Source: Rhodocyclaceae bacterium UBA1310 | GTDB taxonomy: Bacteria; Pseudomonadota; Gammaproteobacteria; Burkholderiales; Rhodocyclaceae | Length of the DNA: 54,789 bases | NCBI GenBank assembly: GCA_002307175.1 | Contig: DBTS01000146.1 | Span: forward strand, 27,893 to 82,681 | Direction of reading: 5' to 3' | Part shown: positions 8,775-17,562 of the stretch, piece by piece | Layout: each line of letters begins with the position of its first letter | Position numbering within the stretch: the stretch's first letter is position 1 | Notes under the pieces: generated by a model | The model's input: only the letters and a program-made list of their open reading frames with translations | Database searches by the model: none | What the model was told of the DNA's origin: nothing | Program-made: the position numbers and the translations under genes

Positions 8775-9793
8775 TGCTCCATCTCCTTCCAGGCCTCACT
8801 GCTCGCTTCACGCCACTGCCATTGCCCGGCATGCCACTCACGCCACTGCAACAGCGCGGCCAATCCCTGCCTGCGCGCCAGTGCCAGTCCTTCCTGCGGG
8901 CCAAGCACCATGATGGCTGTCGCCCAGGCATCGGCAAGCATGCATTCTTCATGCACCACCGTAACGGAGGCGAGGGAATGCCGGACGGGTGCGCCCGTGC
9001 GCGGGTCCAGCGTGTGTTGCAGGTCACGGCCATCGGCATGGAAATGGCGCCGATAGCTGCCGGATGTGGCAACCGCCAGACCATGGAGTGCCACACGGGT
9101 AGCCGGCAGTGGGCAATCTTCAGCCGGCAGCTCAAGTGCCACCCACCACGCCTGCCCGTCTGGCTTCATGCCAGATCCGCGCAGCTCACCCCCCACTTCC
9201 ACAAGGTGATTGTCAAAGCCAAGCCGGCCCAGGTAGCCGGCTACGGCATCCACTGCAAACCCCTTGGCAATGGCCGCCAGATTGAGGGCCACACCGCCGG
9301 GCTGGCGAACACAGTTCGTTTCATCGACGCTCAGGCTCCGCCATGCGGCGCCAGACGCTTCCGACTGTGCCGGAGGAAGGAAGGCCGCCTCCGAGAAATG
9401 GGTTCCCGGGCCAAAACCCCAGGCGGAAACAGCCCGGGCCAAGCTAGGATCAAAGGCCCCCTCACTCTTCTCCGCCACGTCGAGCGCAGTGCGCAGCACA
9501 TGCGCAAATTCCACCGGAAGCTGCTGACTGTGCCCTGCCGGAAGGCAGGCAAAACGGCTCAGATCAGACGCCTCGCGGAAATGGCTCATCTGTGCCTCGA
9601 TGGTCTCCAGGATGGCGGCGATCTCTGCATGCAGGCTCACCGCACGCTCACGTGCAATACCCGCCACCCGCACTTCCCAGGAAGTCCCCATGCAGGCTCC
9701 GCGCAAGACCAGCACTTCGCCCCTGGCTTCACGCAGATCCGCACGGATTCTGGTCGGCACCAGCACACGCAGCGAAGAAGATGCCGAAATCAT
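8771..9793 (-). CDS. apbE: FAD:protein FMN transferase (ApbE family)
   Basis: ApbE enzymes transfer FMN from FAD to a Thr or Ser of a target protein through a phosphoester bond. The 340-residue protein shows the family landmarks: CMGTSWEV near residue 34, GAFDPSLARAVSAWGFG, ALNLAAIAKGFAVDAV, a VEVGGELRGSG loop, HTLDPRTGAPV and the metal-binding DAWATAIMVLG. No convincing signal peptide or lipobox is visible, unlike many periplasmic ApbE proteins, so its compartment is uncertain. It overlaps the DUF2271 gene upstream (4 bases) and the flavoreductase gene downstream (4 bases). The adjacent DUF2271 protein carries a matching flavinylation motif and is the obvious target. Confidence 0.92.
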   Translation of the reverse strand: MISASSSLRVLVPTRIRADLREARGEVLVLRGACMGTSWEVRVAGIARERAVSLHAEIAAILETIEAQMSHFREASDLSRFACLPAGHSQQLPVEFAHVLRTALDVAEKSEGAFDPSLARAVSAWGFGPGTHFSEAAFLPPAQSEASGAAWRSLSVDETNCVRQPGGVALNLAAIAKGFAVDAVAGYLGRLGFDNHLVEVGGELRGSGMKPDGQAWWVALELPAEDCPLPATRVALHGLAVATSGSYRRHFHADGRDLQHTLDPRTGAPVRHSLASVTVVHEECMLADAWATAIMVLGPQEGLALARRQGLAALLQWREWHAGQWQWREASSEAWKEMEQ

Positions 9794-10317
9794 GGCTTGG
9801 CGCTCAGGACGACCTTGCCCAATTCCGCACTGCCAGCCGCTTCAGCCTTGCTGGCAGCACGCGGCGGCCACTGCATGGGCAGGCGCACCAGATCGTGGCC
9901 ACCCTTCTCACGGGTAACCTCAACGAGGATTTCGTAATCCCCGGCAGGCAGCTTTTGCATTGCCTGGGCGCTACCGATATTGAGAACATGCTCCCCGGCA
10001 GGGCGGGTGGCTCCAGAGACGCCATCAATCGGAAATGTCGCCTGGCTGCCACTGGCCCGCCACCAACTGCGCAGATCCGGCAACCACTTGGTGGCACCAA
10101 CGTTATTAGGCTTGCGCATGTCATACCAAACAGCGATATTGCCGGCGAATTCATGGCTGCCGGCCTTCTCGATCCACACGGCCACATAGGGCCGGCGCAC
10201 CTTGGCGCCCTCTATCGTCGGCAGGTTGATCGTCAGTTGGGCATCTGCTGCCCAGACCTGCGCACCAAACCCCAGCCCGATCATGGACAGGGCGGAAATC
10301 AGAAGACGTTTTTTCAT
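9790..10317 (-). CDS. DUF2271 periplasmic protein with flavinylation motif
   Basis: Exported protein of 175 residues with a cleavable signal peptide (MKKRLLISALSMIGLG, then AWA-type cleavage near residue 23). The body matches the DUF2271 family found with ApbE and PepSY genes: RRPYVAVWIE, NIAVWYDMRKPNNVG and KWLPDLRSWWR. Residues 98-104 read DGVSGAT, the D-x-x-S-G-A-T pattern that ApbE modifies, which predicts covalent FMN on T104. The start at 10317 has GAGG six bases upstream. A role as a periplasmic flavin electron carrier between the PepSY proteins and an external acceptor fits the gene order; the terminal acceptor is unknown. Confidence 0.85.
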   Translation of the reverse strand: MKKRLLISALSMIGLGFGAQVWAADAQLTINLPTIEGAKVRRPYVAVWIEKAGSHEFAGNIAVWYDMRKPNNVGATKWLPDLRSWWRASGSQATFPIDGVSGATRPAGEHVLNIGSAQAMQKLPAGDYEILVEVTREKGGHDLVRLPMQWPPRAASKAEAAGSAELGKVVLSAKP

Positions 10318-10332
10318 GTGAGACCTCATCAA

Positions 10333-11007
10333 TCAGTGAACAAAAACCAGTACGAGAACAATAGGCACCAGCAAGCCGAAACCCACCACGGGCCAAACCT
10401 TCCAGCGCGACTTCGCATGTATCTGCAGAATCACGAGGCCGGTAAGGCTGAATACAATGCAGCACGCACCAAATGCCGTGACAAGCCAGGACCAGATCGG
10501 GCCGGTATTCTTGCCACGATGCAGATCATCGAAGAAAGCAATCCAGCCCTGATCGCTTGCCTCGTACTGCACAGCGCCGCTCTGGCGGTTGATGGATAGC
10601 CACGCATCCACGCCGGGGCGCTTGAGATCGACAAAGACTTCTTCAGCCTGCCATTCCGTATTCTTTGGATACAACGTCAACCCCCAGGTCGAACGCACCC
10701 AGGCATTGAGTGACGCTGGCAAGGCTTTGGATGGAGACTCGGCCTGCCGGTTGATGTCTGCCAGCACTGCCATGGGCAGCGTTGCATCGTAGTGGGTCAC
10801 CACCGGCTTGGTGTCTTCGAAATATCCGGCATTGGTCAGCGTGATGCCCGTCGTGGCAAAAAACAGCATGCCAACCAGGGCCAACGCCGCACTCACCCAG
10901 TGCCAGCGCATCATCAGTCGCCGCCATGCGTCACGCCGCGCCATCTGCCGCTGGGCCTTGTCAGCCGCCGTACCCGCCAGCTCTTCGATATCCGTTTCGA
11001 TCTTCAT
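10333..11007 (-). CDS. Short PepSY-associated membrane protein
   Basis: A 224-residue membrane protein with one membrane helix near residues 36-57, a periplasmic PepSY-type region in the middle (FVDLKRPGVDAWLSINRQSGAV) and two further helices near the C-terminus. The DLHRGKNTGPIWSWLV segment is typical of PepSY-TM proteins that bind haem and pass electrons across the inner membrane. It overlaps the upstream PepSY gene by 4 bases and lies 15 bases before the DUF2271 gene, so it is part of the same operon. Histidines in and near the membrane segments (RWHW, DLHRG) are possible haem ligands; this is inferred. Confidence 0.78.
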   Translation of the reverse strand: MKIETDIEELAGTAADKAQRQMARRDAWRRLMMRWHWVSAALALVGMLFFATTGITLTNAGYFEDTKPVVTHYDATLPMAVLADINRQAESPSKALPASLNAWVRSTWGLTLYPKNTEWQAEEVFVDLKRPGVDAWLSINRQSGAVQYEASDQGWIAFFDDLHRGKNTGPIWSWLVTAFGACCIVFSLTGLVILQIHAKSRWKVWPVVGFGLLVPIVLVLVFVH

Positions 11008-11936
11008 GCTTCACTCGCCATGTTCTTTGGATGGGTGGAAGATTGTTCGCCAGCCTGCCGCGCGCGCCGCAGCCACGGTACCAGCCCGGTGAGCCAAAGG
11101 CCCAACAGCGGCACAACAGAGAGCAATGTCAGCACCCCCGACCACACCCCGGCCCAGGTACCCTCGTGCAGCATGCGAATCCAGCCTGGGCCGGCATTGG
11201 GCTGCACGCCACCACGGTCTGACACCAGATACTGCTTCGTCCCTGCACCATCCTGCACGGCGAGCATCACCGAACCGCGCCGGAAGCTCCGGGCGCTCAC
11301 CAGCCGGGTGAGGTTCACCTCGTGACTGGCGATCTCGATCGCTGCAGCCAGACTCAGCGAGCGCCCACCGGATTCGTGATAAGGCATCCTGGCAGACCCA
11401 ATGTGCAGCGCCATCAGCATGCCGGTAAGCGGCGTCAGCAGCACCAGTGGTAGGGCCAGCCAGCCCAGGGCCGCGTGCCAGCCACTCCATGTATTGCGCA
11501 TACGCCGCCAACCCAGAAACAATCCGGAGCCAATCAGAAACACCGTGACTATCGTGACCAGGGTGATCAGCCAGTTGGCATGAATCAGCAGGCCTTCGTG
11601 AAGGCTGCGTGCAAAGGCAAACAGGTCAAACCCAAGTTCCCCTGTCTGCACACCGGAAGCCGCGTCAAACAGGCCATCCGGGCCGCTGCGGCGCGAGCGC
11701 AATTGCAGGCTCCGCCCGTCAGCCGAAAATTCCAGGCTGGCTGCATGCCCATGCGGATCAGCCTGATCCAGTGCTGCGACGAGTGTGGAGACATTCACGC
11801 CGCCTGCCGGCGCTGCGGACAAAATCGGGCGTAACGCCAAAATCATTCCGGAGAGGATGATCAGCAGCAGAAAAGGCGACACGGCAAGTGCCAGCCAGCG
11901 ATGGATCAGCCGCAATGGATGCACGAATGGGCGCAT
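11004..11936 (-). CDS. PepSY-associated TM protein (first gene of the flavin electron-transfer operon)
   Basis: A 310-residue PepSY-TM protein with four to five membrane helices: near residues 15-35, two around 120-145 and 155-175, and one near 270-290. Conserved histidines include HRWLAL near the N-terminus, SLHEGLLIHAN, WHAALGW and RMLHEGTW, the pattern of haem-binding sites in PepSY-TM proteins. It begins the five-gene operon PepSY-PepSY-DUF2271-apbE-flavoreductase, every junction of which overlaps or is very short. The gene is divergent from an OmpR-type two-component system 190 bases away, the likely regulator. PepSY-TM proteins are often iron- or haem-related reductases; the exact partner cannot be told here. 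Confidence 0.8.
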   Translation of the reverse strand: MRPFVHPLRLIHRWLALAVSPFLLLIILSGMILALRPILSAAPAGGVNVSTLVAALDQADPHGHAASLEFSADGRSLQLRSRRSGPDGLFDAASGVQTGELGFDLFAFARSLHEGLLIHANWLITLVTIVTVFLIGSGLFLGWRRMRNTWSGWHAALGWLALPLVLLTPLTGMLMALHIGSARMPYHESGGRSLSLAAAIEIASHEVNLTRLVSARSFRRGSVMLAVQDGAGTKQYLVSDRGGVQPNAGPGWIRMLHEGTWAGVWSGVLTLLSVVPLLGLWLTGLVPWLRRARQAGEQSSTHPKNMASEA

Positions 11937-12014
11937 GGTGTCGGTTCATGTTTGTTGGAATGTGCCTATTGAACCGCCGGCTTGTAAATTGCGTATGGCA
12001 AGGTACGGCTGATT

Positions 12015-12041
12015 TGTAAATGGCCTGTAAATGGCTGTAAC
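12015..12041. promoter_or_regulatory. Phased TGTAAAT direct repeats, probable response-regulator operator
   Basis: Tandem repeats TGTAAAT (12015), TGTAAAT (12026) and TGTAAC (12036) recur every 10-11 bases, and a further TGTAAAT lies at 11983. Helically phased direct repeats are the usual binding sites of OmpR/PhoB-type regulators. They sit in the 190-base divergent region between the PepSY operon and the two-component genes, so the regulator may control both sides. Assignment is by pattern and position only. Confidence 0.55.
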
Positions 12042-12125
12042 AGTGCGTGTTTGCTGCAAAAACAGGTTCGATTGGCACACAATCGGCGCTATGCTTATTG
12101 GCAGAACCCATCCATTTCATACATC

Positions 12126-12836
12126 ATGGAAAAGAAGATTCTCGTTGTCGATGACGACACGGAGCTGACCAAGCTGCTGCAGAACTATCTTGGAGAAAAC
12201 GGTTTCAGCGTGGAAACGGCACATGACGGGCAGGCCATGCAGACCCTGATTGGCACTTTCGCGCCGGATCTGCTGATCCTGGACCTCATGTTGCCCGGCG
12301 AAGATGGCCTCGTGCTGTGCCGTAATCTGCGTGCCAACTCGCGCCTGCCGATCCTGATGCTGACCGCGCGTGGCGATGACATGGACCGTATCATTGGCCT
12401 GGAAATGGGAGCGGACGACTATCTGCCGAAACCTTTCAATCCACGTGAACTGCTGGCGCGCATCCGCAGCATCCTGCGCCGTGCGGAAGATCATGAAACC
12501 CACGCAAAACCACCGAAATCCCTGCACTTTGCAGGCTGGACCCTTGATCTTTCAGCCCGCAACCTCGTCGACCAAAATGGCATTGTCATTGCATTGTCGA
12601 GTGGCGAGTTCAAACTCCTGCATGTGCTGGCAGAGACCCCCAACTGCGTATTCTCCCGCGACCAGCTCACCGATGTGCTGGCGGGCCGCGACGCAGGGCC
12701 GTTCGACCGCACCATCGACGTGATGATCTCGCGCCTGCGCCGGCGCCTCAACGACGATGCGCGTGATCCACAGCTCATCAAAACCATGCGCAATGAAGGC
12801 TATATGCTCGCCACCCAGGTGGAGCAGCGCTCATGA
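12126..12836 (+). CDS. OmpR-family response regulator
   Basis: A 236-residue DNA-binding response regulator. The receiver domain has the acidic pocket D9-D11, phospho-acceptor D53 in LLILDLMLPGEDG, switch Thr in LMLTARGDD and Lys in YLPKPFNP. The winged-helix effector domain (residues about 135-230) has LSSGEFKLLHVL and DRTIDVMISRLRRRL, the recognition helix signature of OmpR-like proteins. The ATG at 12126 gives the standard EKKILVVDDD start; an earlier in-frame TTG at 12051 lacks support. It overlaps the kinase gene by 4 bases. Likely targets are the divergent PepSY/DUF2271/ApbE operon and its own promoter. Confidence 0.93.
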   Translation: MEKKILVVDDDTELTKLLQNYLGENGFSVETAHDGQAMQTLIGTFAPDLLILDLMLPGEDGLVLCRNLRANSRLPILMLTARGDDMDRIIGLEMGADDYLPKPFNPRELLARIRSILRRAEDHETHAKPPKSLHFAGWTLDLSARNLVDQNGIVIALSSGEFKLLHVLAETPNCVFSRDQLTDVLAGRDAGPFDRTIDVMISRLRRRLNDDARDPQLIKTMRNEGYMLATQVEQRS

Positions 12837-14224
12837 GGCTGTGGCCGAAGACCCTGTTTGGTCAGATCGTGCTGGCGCTTTTCGGTGTACTGCTCATCGT
12901 TCAGTTGCTCGGCGTGTGGCTGCTCATCGACGAACGCGGCCGGCTCAACTACAAACTTCTCTCGGAATATGCCGCCCAGCGCATGGCCGGCATTACCAGT
13001 GTGCTCGATGAAGCGGAACCAGCCGAACGCCCGCAGCTCGTCAAAGCCTTGAGCGTGCTGCCGACACAACTGTCAATTTCGGTACCATGGGCTACCGATA
13101 ACATCGACCACTCCCCTGACGCCCAGACTTTCGTCGCCGAAGCCCTGCAACAGCTCCCGCAACCGCTCGAAATCCAGATGCTGGCACTCGAACGCATCGA
13201 CCCCATCGTGGTCGACATGCATCCCCCTGTGCTCAAACACCCTCTTCCGCCCCCCGACAACAACGGGTTCAAAAAGAAACTCTTCGTGCGCAGTTTTATC
13301 GCCCAGATCCGCCTGCACGATGGAACGGTAGTCACTTTCAACCACATGCTGCCGGCACCGGCCACCAGCCTGCCCTACCGCCTGATTGCACTCCTGGTGC
13401 TGCTTGGCGCCTCCACGACGGTACTCTCGATCTGGGCGGTGCGTCGCCTGACCCGCCCCCTGGCGAACTTTGCCGACGCCGCCACCGGCCTTGCGCAAAA
13501 TCTCAACCAACCCCCTCTGCCGGAAGCCGGGCCGAAGGAAATCCAGCAGGCGGCACATGCCTTCAACACCATGCAGCGCGACATCCGGCGCCTGGTTGAT
13601 ACCCGCGCCCAGGCACTCTCCGCCGTCTCGCATGACCTCCGGCTGCCGATCACGCGGATGCGTCTGCGCCTGGAAGGCGATGTCACTGCCGAAGTGCGTG
13701 AGAAACTGCAGGGAGACCTGACGGAAATGGACACCATGATCGGGCACACGCTGGACTTCCTGCGTGCCGGCTCCAGTTCGGAAGCCGTGGTGGCCGTCAA
13801 CCTGGATGCCCTGCTCGACAGCCTCGTTGAAGACATGGAAGAGCTTGGCGCACATATCACCCGCGAAGGACACTGCACCCAGCCCATCAAAGCCCGCCCA
13901 CACGCACTGCGGCGTTGTTTCGGAAATCTGCTCGACAACGCCCGCTTCTACGGGCAAGGCCAGATTCACCTGCGCATCACTGATTTCACAACGGAAATCC
14001 GCGTCGACATCACCGACAACGGGCCGGGCATTCCGCAAAGCGAACTCGACAAGGTGTTCGAGCCTTACTTCCGGCTGGAAGCCTCACGTGCCCGCCACAC
14101 CGGTGGCACAGGGCTGGGCCTCTCGATCGCCAAGGCCATCGCGGAAAACCACGGCGGTCGTATCCTGCTCACCTGCCGCCCCGGTGAAGGCACCATGGCC
14201 ACGGTGATCATCCCCAGGACATAG
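12833..14224 (+). CDS. Membrane sensor histidine kinase (EnvZ-like)
   Basis: A 463-residue sensor kinase with a membrane helix at residues 10-32, a periplasmic sensor region of about 145 residues, a second helix near 183-202, then a HAMP linker (RRLTRPLANFADAA). The HisKA H-box is SHDLRLPITRMRLRLE, followed by N-box NLLDNARFYG, DNGPGI, and GGTGLGLSIAKAI in the ATPase domain. It is the cognate partner of the response regulator it overlaps. The periplasmic part resembles no specific sensor I recognise, so the signal is unknown; the neighbouring genes suggest a redox or metal signal, which is inference. Confidence 0.93.
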   Translation: MRLWPKTLFGQIVLALFGVLLIVQLLGVWLLIDERGRLNYKLLSEYAAQRMAGITSVLDEAEPAERPQLVKALSVLPTQLSISVPWATDNIDHSPDAQTFVAEALQQLPQPLEIQMLALERIDPIVVDMHPPVLKHPLPPPDNNGFKKKLFVRSFIAQIRLHDGTVVTFNHMLPAPATSLPYRLIALLVLLGASTTVLSIWAVRRLTRPLANFADAATGLAQNLNQPPLPEAGPKEIQQAAHAFNTMQRDIRRLVDTRAQALSAVSHDLRLPITRMRLRLEGDVTAEVREKLQGDLTEMDTMIGHTLDFLRAGSSSEAVVAVNLDALLDSLVEDMEELGAHITREGHCTQPIKARPHALRRCFGNLLDNARFYGQGQIHLRITDFTTEIRVDITDNGPGIPQSELDKVFEPYFRLEASRARHTGGTGLGLSIAKAIAENHGGRILLTCRPGEGTMATVIIPRT

Positions 14225-14236
14225 CTGTGAGGACGT

Positions 14237-14256
14237 AAGCGCGGCACTTCGCGCTT
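14237..14256. terminator. Hairpin between convergent kinase genes
   Basis: Perfect 7-bp stem AAGCGCG / CGCGCTT with a 6-base loop, 13 bases after the sensor kinase stop and 30 bases before the end of the convergent hybrid kinase gene. TTT follows on the plus strand. A short bidirectional terminator is plausible. Confidence 0.5.
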
Positions 14257-14285
14257 TGGCTGGTATTGGTGGAGGTGGCAGAAAC

Positions 14286-17200
14286 TCACTGCACTGAACG
14301 GCGATGTCTCAGCCATTTCTGCAGAACCGCGTACAGTTGCTCCGGCTGAATCGGCTTATCCACGGCATCGTTCATCCCGGCGGCCATGCACGCCTGCATG
14401 TCCTCATCCGAGGCGCTCGCCGTCATGGCGATGATGGGGATATCGAGCTTGGCGTGCAGCCGGCGGATCTGTCGTGTTGTCTGCAAACCATCCATGCGCG
14501 GCATGTGCAGATCCATAAAAATCAGCGCGTAGGAAGGGCGGGCATCTTCACCAAGCCGTGCCAGCGCCTCGACCCCATCTGCGGCAAGATCCACATGCAT
14601 TCCGGCAAACTCGAGATTCTCTTTGACCACCATCTGGTTGATCATCTCGTCCTCAACCACCAGCAGATAGGTATCCGGAAACTCCTGCTGCAATGCCAGG
14701 GCGATCTTGCCCTGCAGCCCGTCGACCTGCGGTTCTGCCTGCGCAGAAGACGCTTTGGCGGTAGTCAGCCACTTGTAGATCAGGGCATACAGCATGTCGG
14801 GATCCACCGGCTTGCCGATGAAGTCATTCATGCCTGCAAGTTTGCAGGCGGCACGATCATCTGCGAACGCATTGGCTGTCATCGCCACAATCGGAACCAC
14901 CTGCCATTCCGGTATGGTCCGAATGCTGCGGGTGGCCTGCAGCCCATCCATGACCGGCATCTGGATATCCATCAGAACGAGATCATAGGCCCTTGCTCTG
15001 GCCATGCTGACAGCTTCACTGCCATTTTCGGCAACATCGACAGCAAGCCCGGCACCATGCAACAGTTCCATGGCCAATTCACGATTGATCGCATTGTCTT
15101 CGACCAGCAGGACGCTTGAATGGCGGAATCGGTCGAGAATCAACTGGCGTGCATCAGCCGCCCTTGCAAACGCATTCGTGGGCATCACTCCATGCCCATG
15201 ATGCAGGCGCGCCGTCAGCCAGAAGATACTCCCCTTGCCTGGTTCGCTGCTTGCTCCGGCATCGCCCCCCATCAACTGGGCCAGGCGTTTCGTGATGGCA
15301 AGCCCGAGGCCGGTACCGCCATAGGTGCGACTGATGGCAATATCGGCCTGTTCGAACTTGTTGAATAGCCGTGGCAGCGCTTCTGGCGCGATGCCGATGC
15401 CGGAATCCTCAATCTCGAAACGCACGAATACGCCATCATCATTCTGTTCAAGCAGCACTGCACGCAAAACGATGCCACCGCGCTCGGTAAACTTGATCGC
15501 ATTGCCGGCATAGTTGAGCAGGGCCTGCCGCAACCTGACAGCGTCGCCACGCAGCCATACAGGAACTCCGTCAGGATCAACCGTAAAGCTCAGCCCCTTG
15601 GCAGCGGCTTGGTCGGCGAGCAGTGAGCGCACGTGATCCATGACAATTGAGAGGTGAAAATCTTCCGTCTCCAGTTGCAGCTTGCCGGCCTCAATTTTCG
15701 AAATATCGAGAATATCGTTGATGATGGAGAGCAGATGACCTGCAGCAGAATCAACTTTCTCAAGGCGATCTACCTGCCTGGGTTGCATGTTGTCGCGCCG
15801 GAGCAGATGGGTTAGGCCGATGATCGCATTGAGGGGCGTGCGGATTTCATGGCTCATGTTGGCGAGGAACAGGCTCTTGGCGCGATTCGCGGCTTCTGCC
15901 TCTTCCTTGGCGGCAGCCAGCACCAGTTGTGTGGATTCGCGTTCCGTAATGTCGAAATGGCTGCCGATCCACGCAACGATATGCCCTTCCCCGTCGCGCT
16001 GGGGCAGGCCGTTGACGTCAAAGGTTCGCAAGTTTCCATCGTGACTGCAAATCCGGCAGGTGACGTGAAACTCCCCGTCAGTCGCCAGAGCCCTATTCCA
16101 GGCATCCTTTACGGCGAGGGCATCGTCGGGATGAACAAGTTCGAACCATCCACCACTGATCATCAGGTCGGAAAGGTTTATTCCCGCGAATTCAGCCCAT
16201 TTGCTGCACAGAAAACGGGTTACCCCTTGCCGGTCCACGATCCAGCTCATTTCCGGCAGCCCCTCTGCCAGCGTACGGAAACGCTCTTCGGAAACAGACA
16301 GCTCCGTCACCGTGCGCTCAAGCTGGCTATCCTTGTTTTCCAGTGTCACCAGTACATTTTCGCGTTCGTGCCATGACCGCCTGAGCGCTGTGTACAAGAC
16401 CCCGCCGGCAATCACAAAGAGAAGGAGGAAGATCACGTTGTTTCGCACATCCTTCCACCAGTCTGCCAACACATCGTCTTCCGACAGGCTCACCAGAACG
16501 TAGAGCGGATAATTACCGATCCTGCGGAACCCGACGATCCGTTTCCAGCCATCCAGAGAGCTGACTGTCGTATAAACGGCTTCTTTCCTGCCATCCGCCA
16601 GGGCCTTTCGCGTTTCCTCGGCTTCAAACCTGACGACAACCTCGTCTCCCACCATACGCACCTGCGGTAGGCGGATATAAATACGACGGTCTGCATCAAA
16701 GAGCGCCACCGTGCCATGTTGGCCCGTCTGGATTTCCTGAAAGATGGCATTCAGCGCATACACATCCGTGTTGACGTAGACCGCGCCAGCGAATGCGCCA
16801 TCCGCCTGATGCAGGGGCCGCACCAGCGGAAGCACCCAGTTGCCTGTCACACGCGACTTCAGCGGCAATCCGAAAACCGGCATGTCCAGGCGAGACGCCT
16901 GGACCTCCTTGAAAAATTGCCTTCCCGCAACACTCAGCTTCTGTGTGCTCGAAAGATCCACTCCGTAAATCACATCCCCCTCGGCATTGCATGCCCTCAC
17001 ACCTGCCGTATTGGGAAGCAATCTTTCAAATTTGCCCAGCGACTGGGAAAAATCCGGCGGTTGCCGCCCTTCGCGGCTGGCCTGCAAGTACTCGTCCACA
17101 GCAACCTTGAGAATACGATCGGCAACACTGAAATGGGTATTGAGAAAATTCTCGAGACTGAGCGTCAGATTGCTGACGGTTTCTTCGGCATCCCGTCGCT

Positions 17201-17351
17201 GATTTCTATAACTTTGCATCAGGCTATACACCACGATGCCGCACATCACAGCCAGGACCAGCATGAACATGGAAAACAGCAGTCGCCCTGAGCTATGCCT
17301 CCGCCCTGGCGAGAACCTCATTCTTCTTGTGGTATCGGGTTGTGCTGACAT
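14286..17351 (-). CDS. Orphan hybrid sensor histidine kinase with two receiver domains
   Basis: A 1021-residue membrane kinase. Order of parts: membrane helix near 23-45; periplasmic dCache-type sensor to about 300 (FSVADRILKVAVDEYL, YVNTDVYALNAIF); second helix near 310-326; PAS domain about 355-475 (FRTLAEGLPEMSWIVD); HisKA with SHEIRTPLNAIIGL; HATPase with NAIKFT, DSGIGIAPE and GGTGLGLAITK; then two receiver domains (VLLVEDNAINRE with LVLMDIQMPVMDG, and LLVVEDEMINQM with LIFMDLHMPRMDG). No HPt domain is present and no response regulator lies beside it, so phosphotransfer must go to a partner elsewhere. The fold of the sensor suggests a small-molecule ligand such as an amino or organic acid; the ligand is unknown. 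Confidence 0.92.
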   Translation of the reverse strand: MSAQPDTTRRMRFSPGRRHSSGRLLFSMFMLVLAVMCGIVVYSLMQSYRNQRRDAEETVSNLTLSLENFLNTHFSVADRILKVAVDEYLQASREGRQPPDFSQSLGKFERLLPNTAGVRACNAEGDVIYGVDLSSTQKLSVAGRQFFKEVQASRLDMPVFGLPLKSRVTGNWVLPLVRPLHQADGAFAGAVYVNTDVYALNAIFQEIQTGQHGTVALFDADRRIYIRLPQVRMVGDEVVVRFEAEETRKALADGRKEAVYTTVSSLDGWKRIVGFRRIGNYPLYVLVSLSEDDVLADWWKDVRNNVIFLLLFVIAGGVLYTALRRSWHERENVLVTLENKDSQLERTVTELSVSEERFRTLAEGLPEMSWIVDRQGVTRFLCSKWAEFAGINLSDLMISGGWFELVHPDDALAVKDAWNRALATDGEFHVTCRICSHDGNLRTFDVNGLPQRDGEGHIVAWIGSHFDITERESTQLVLAAAKEEAEAANRAKSLFLANMSHEIRTPLNAIIGLTHLLRRDNMQPRQVDRLEKVDSAAGHLLSIINDILDISKIEAGKLQLETEDFHLSIVMDHVRSLLADQAAAKGLSFTVDPDGVPVWLRGDAVRLRQALLNYAGNAIKFTERGGIVLRAVLLEQNDDGVFVRFEIEDSGIGIAPEALPRLFNKFEQADIAISRTYGGTGLGLAITKRLAQLMGGDAGASSEPGKGSIFWLTARLHHGHGVMPTNAFARAADARQLILDRFRHSSVLLVEDNAINRELAMELLHGAGLAVDVAENGSEAVSMARARAYDLVLMDIQMPVMDGLQATRSIRTIPEWQVVPIVAMTANAFADDRAACKLAGMNDFIGKPVDPDMLYALIYKWLTTAKASSAQAEPQVDGLQGKIALALQQEFPDTYLLVVEDEMINQMVVKENLEFAGMHVDLAADGVEALARLGEDARPSYALIFMDLHMPRMDGLQTTRQIRRLHAKLDIPIIAMTASASDEDMQACMAAGMNDAVDKPIQPEQLYAVLQKWLRHRRSVQ

Positions 17352-17509
17352 CTCGCCGTATTAACACCCTGGTGATAGTGAAACCATTGCCGCGCCGATG
17401 AAACAGAAATTCACTCTATTTATCATATCCTTGCATCTATCACAGGCCTGCATACATGCCCGCGAGGTCGCCCAGATGGTGCACGCAAGCATGCCTGCTT
17501 CCAGAACGA

Positions 17510-17536
17510 CGAAGCCCCCGGCAAGCGGGGGCTTCG
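17510..17536 (-). terminator. Terminator hairpin downstream of the MFS gene
   Basis: Perfect 11-bp inverted repeat CGAAGCCCCCG / CGGGGGCTTCG with a 5-base loop, 27 bases after the stop of the MFS gene on the minus strand. The following minus-strand bases are moderately T-rich (TCGTTCT). Confidence 0.7.
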
Positions 17537-17562
17537 ATTCAATTCATTCAGAGCGCAAATTG

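Noticed and set aside
7911..9056. A 381-codon plus-strand frame across the flavoreductase and ApbE genes
   Set aside because: It crosses two overlapping genuine genes on the other strand and has no recognisable protein features.
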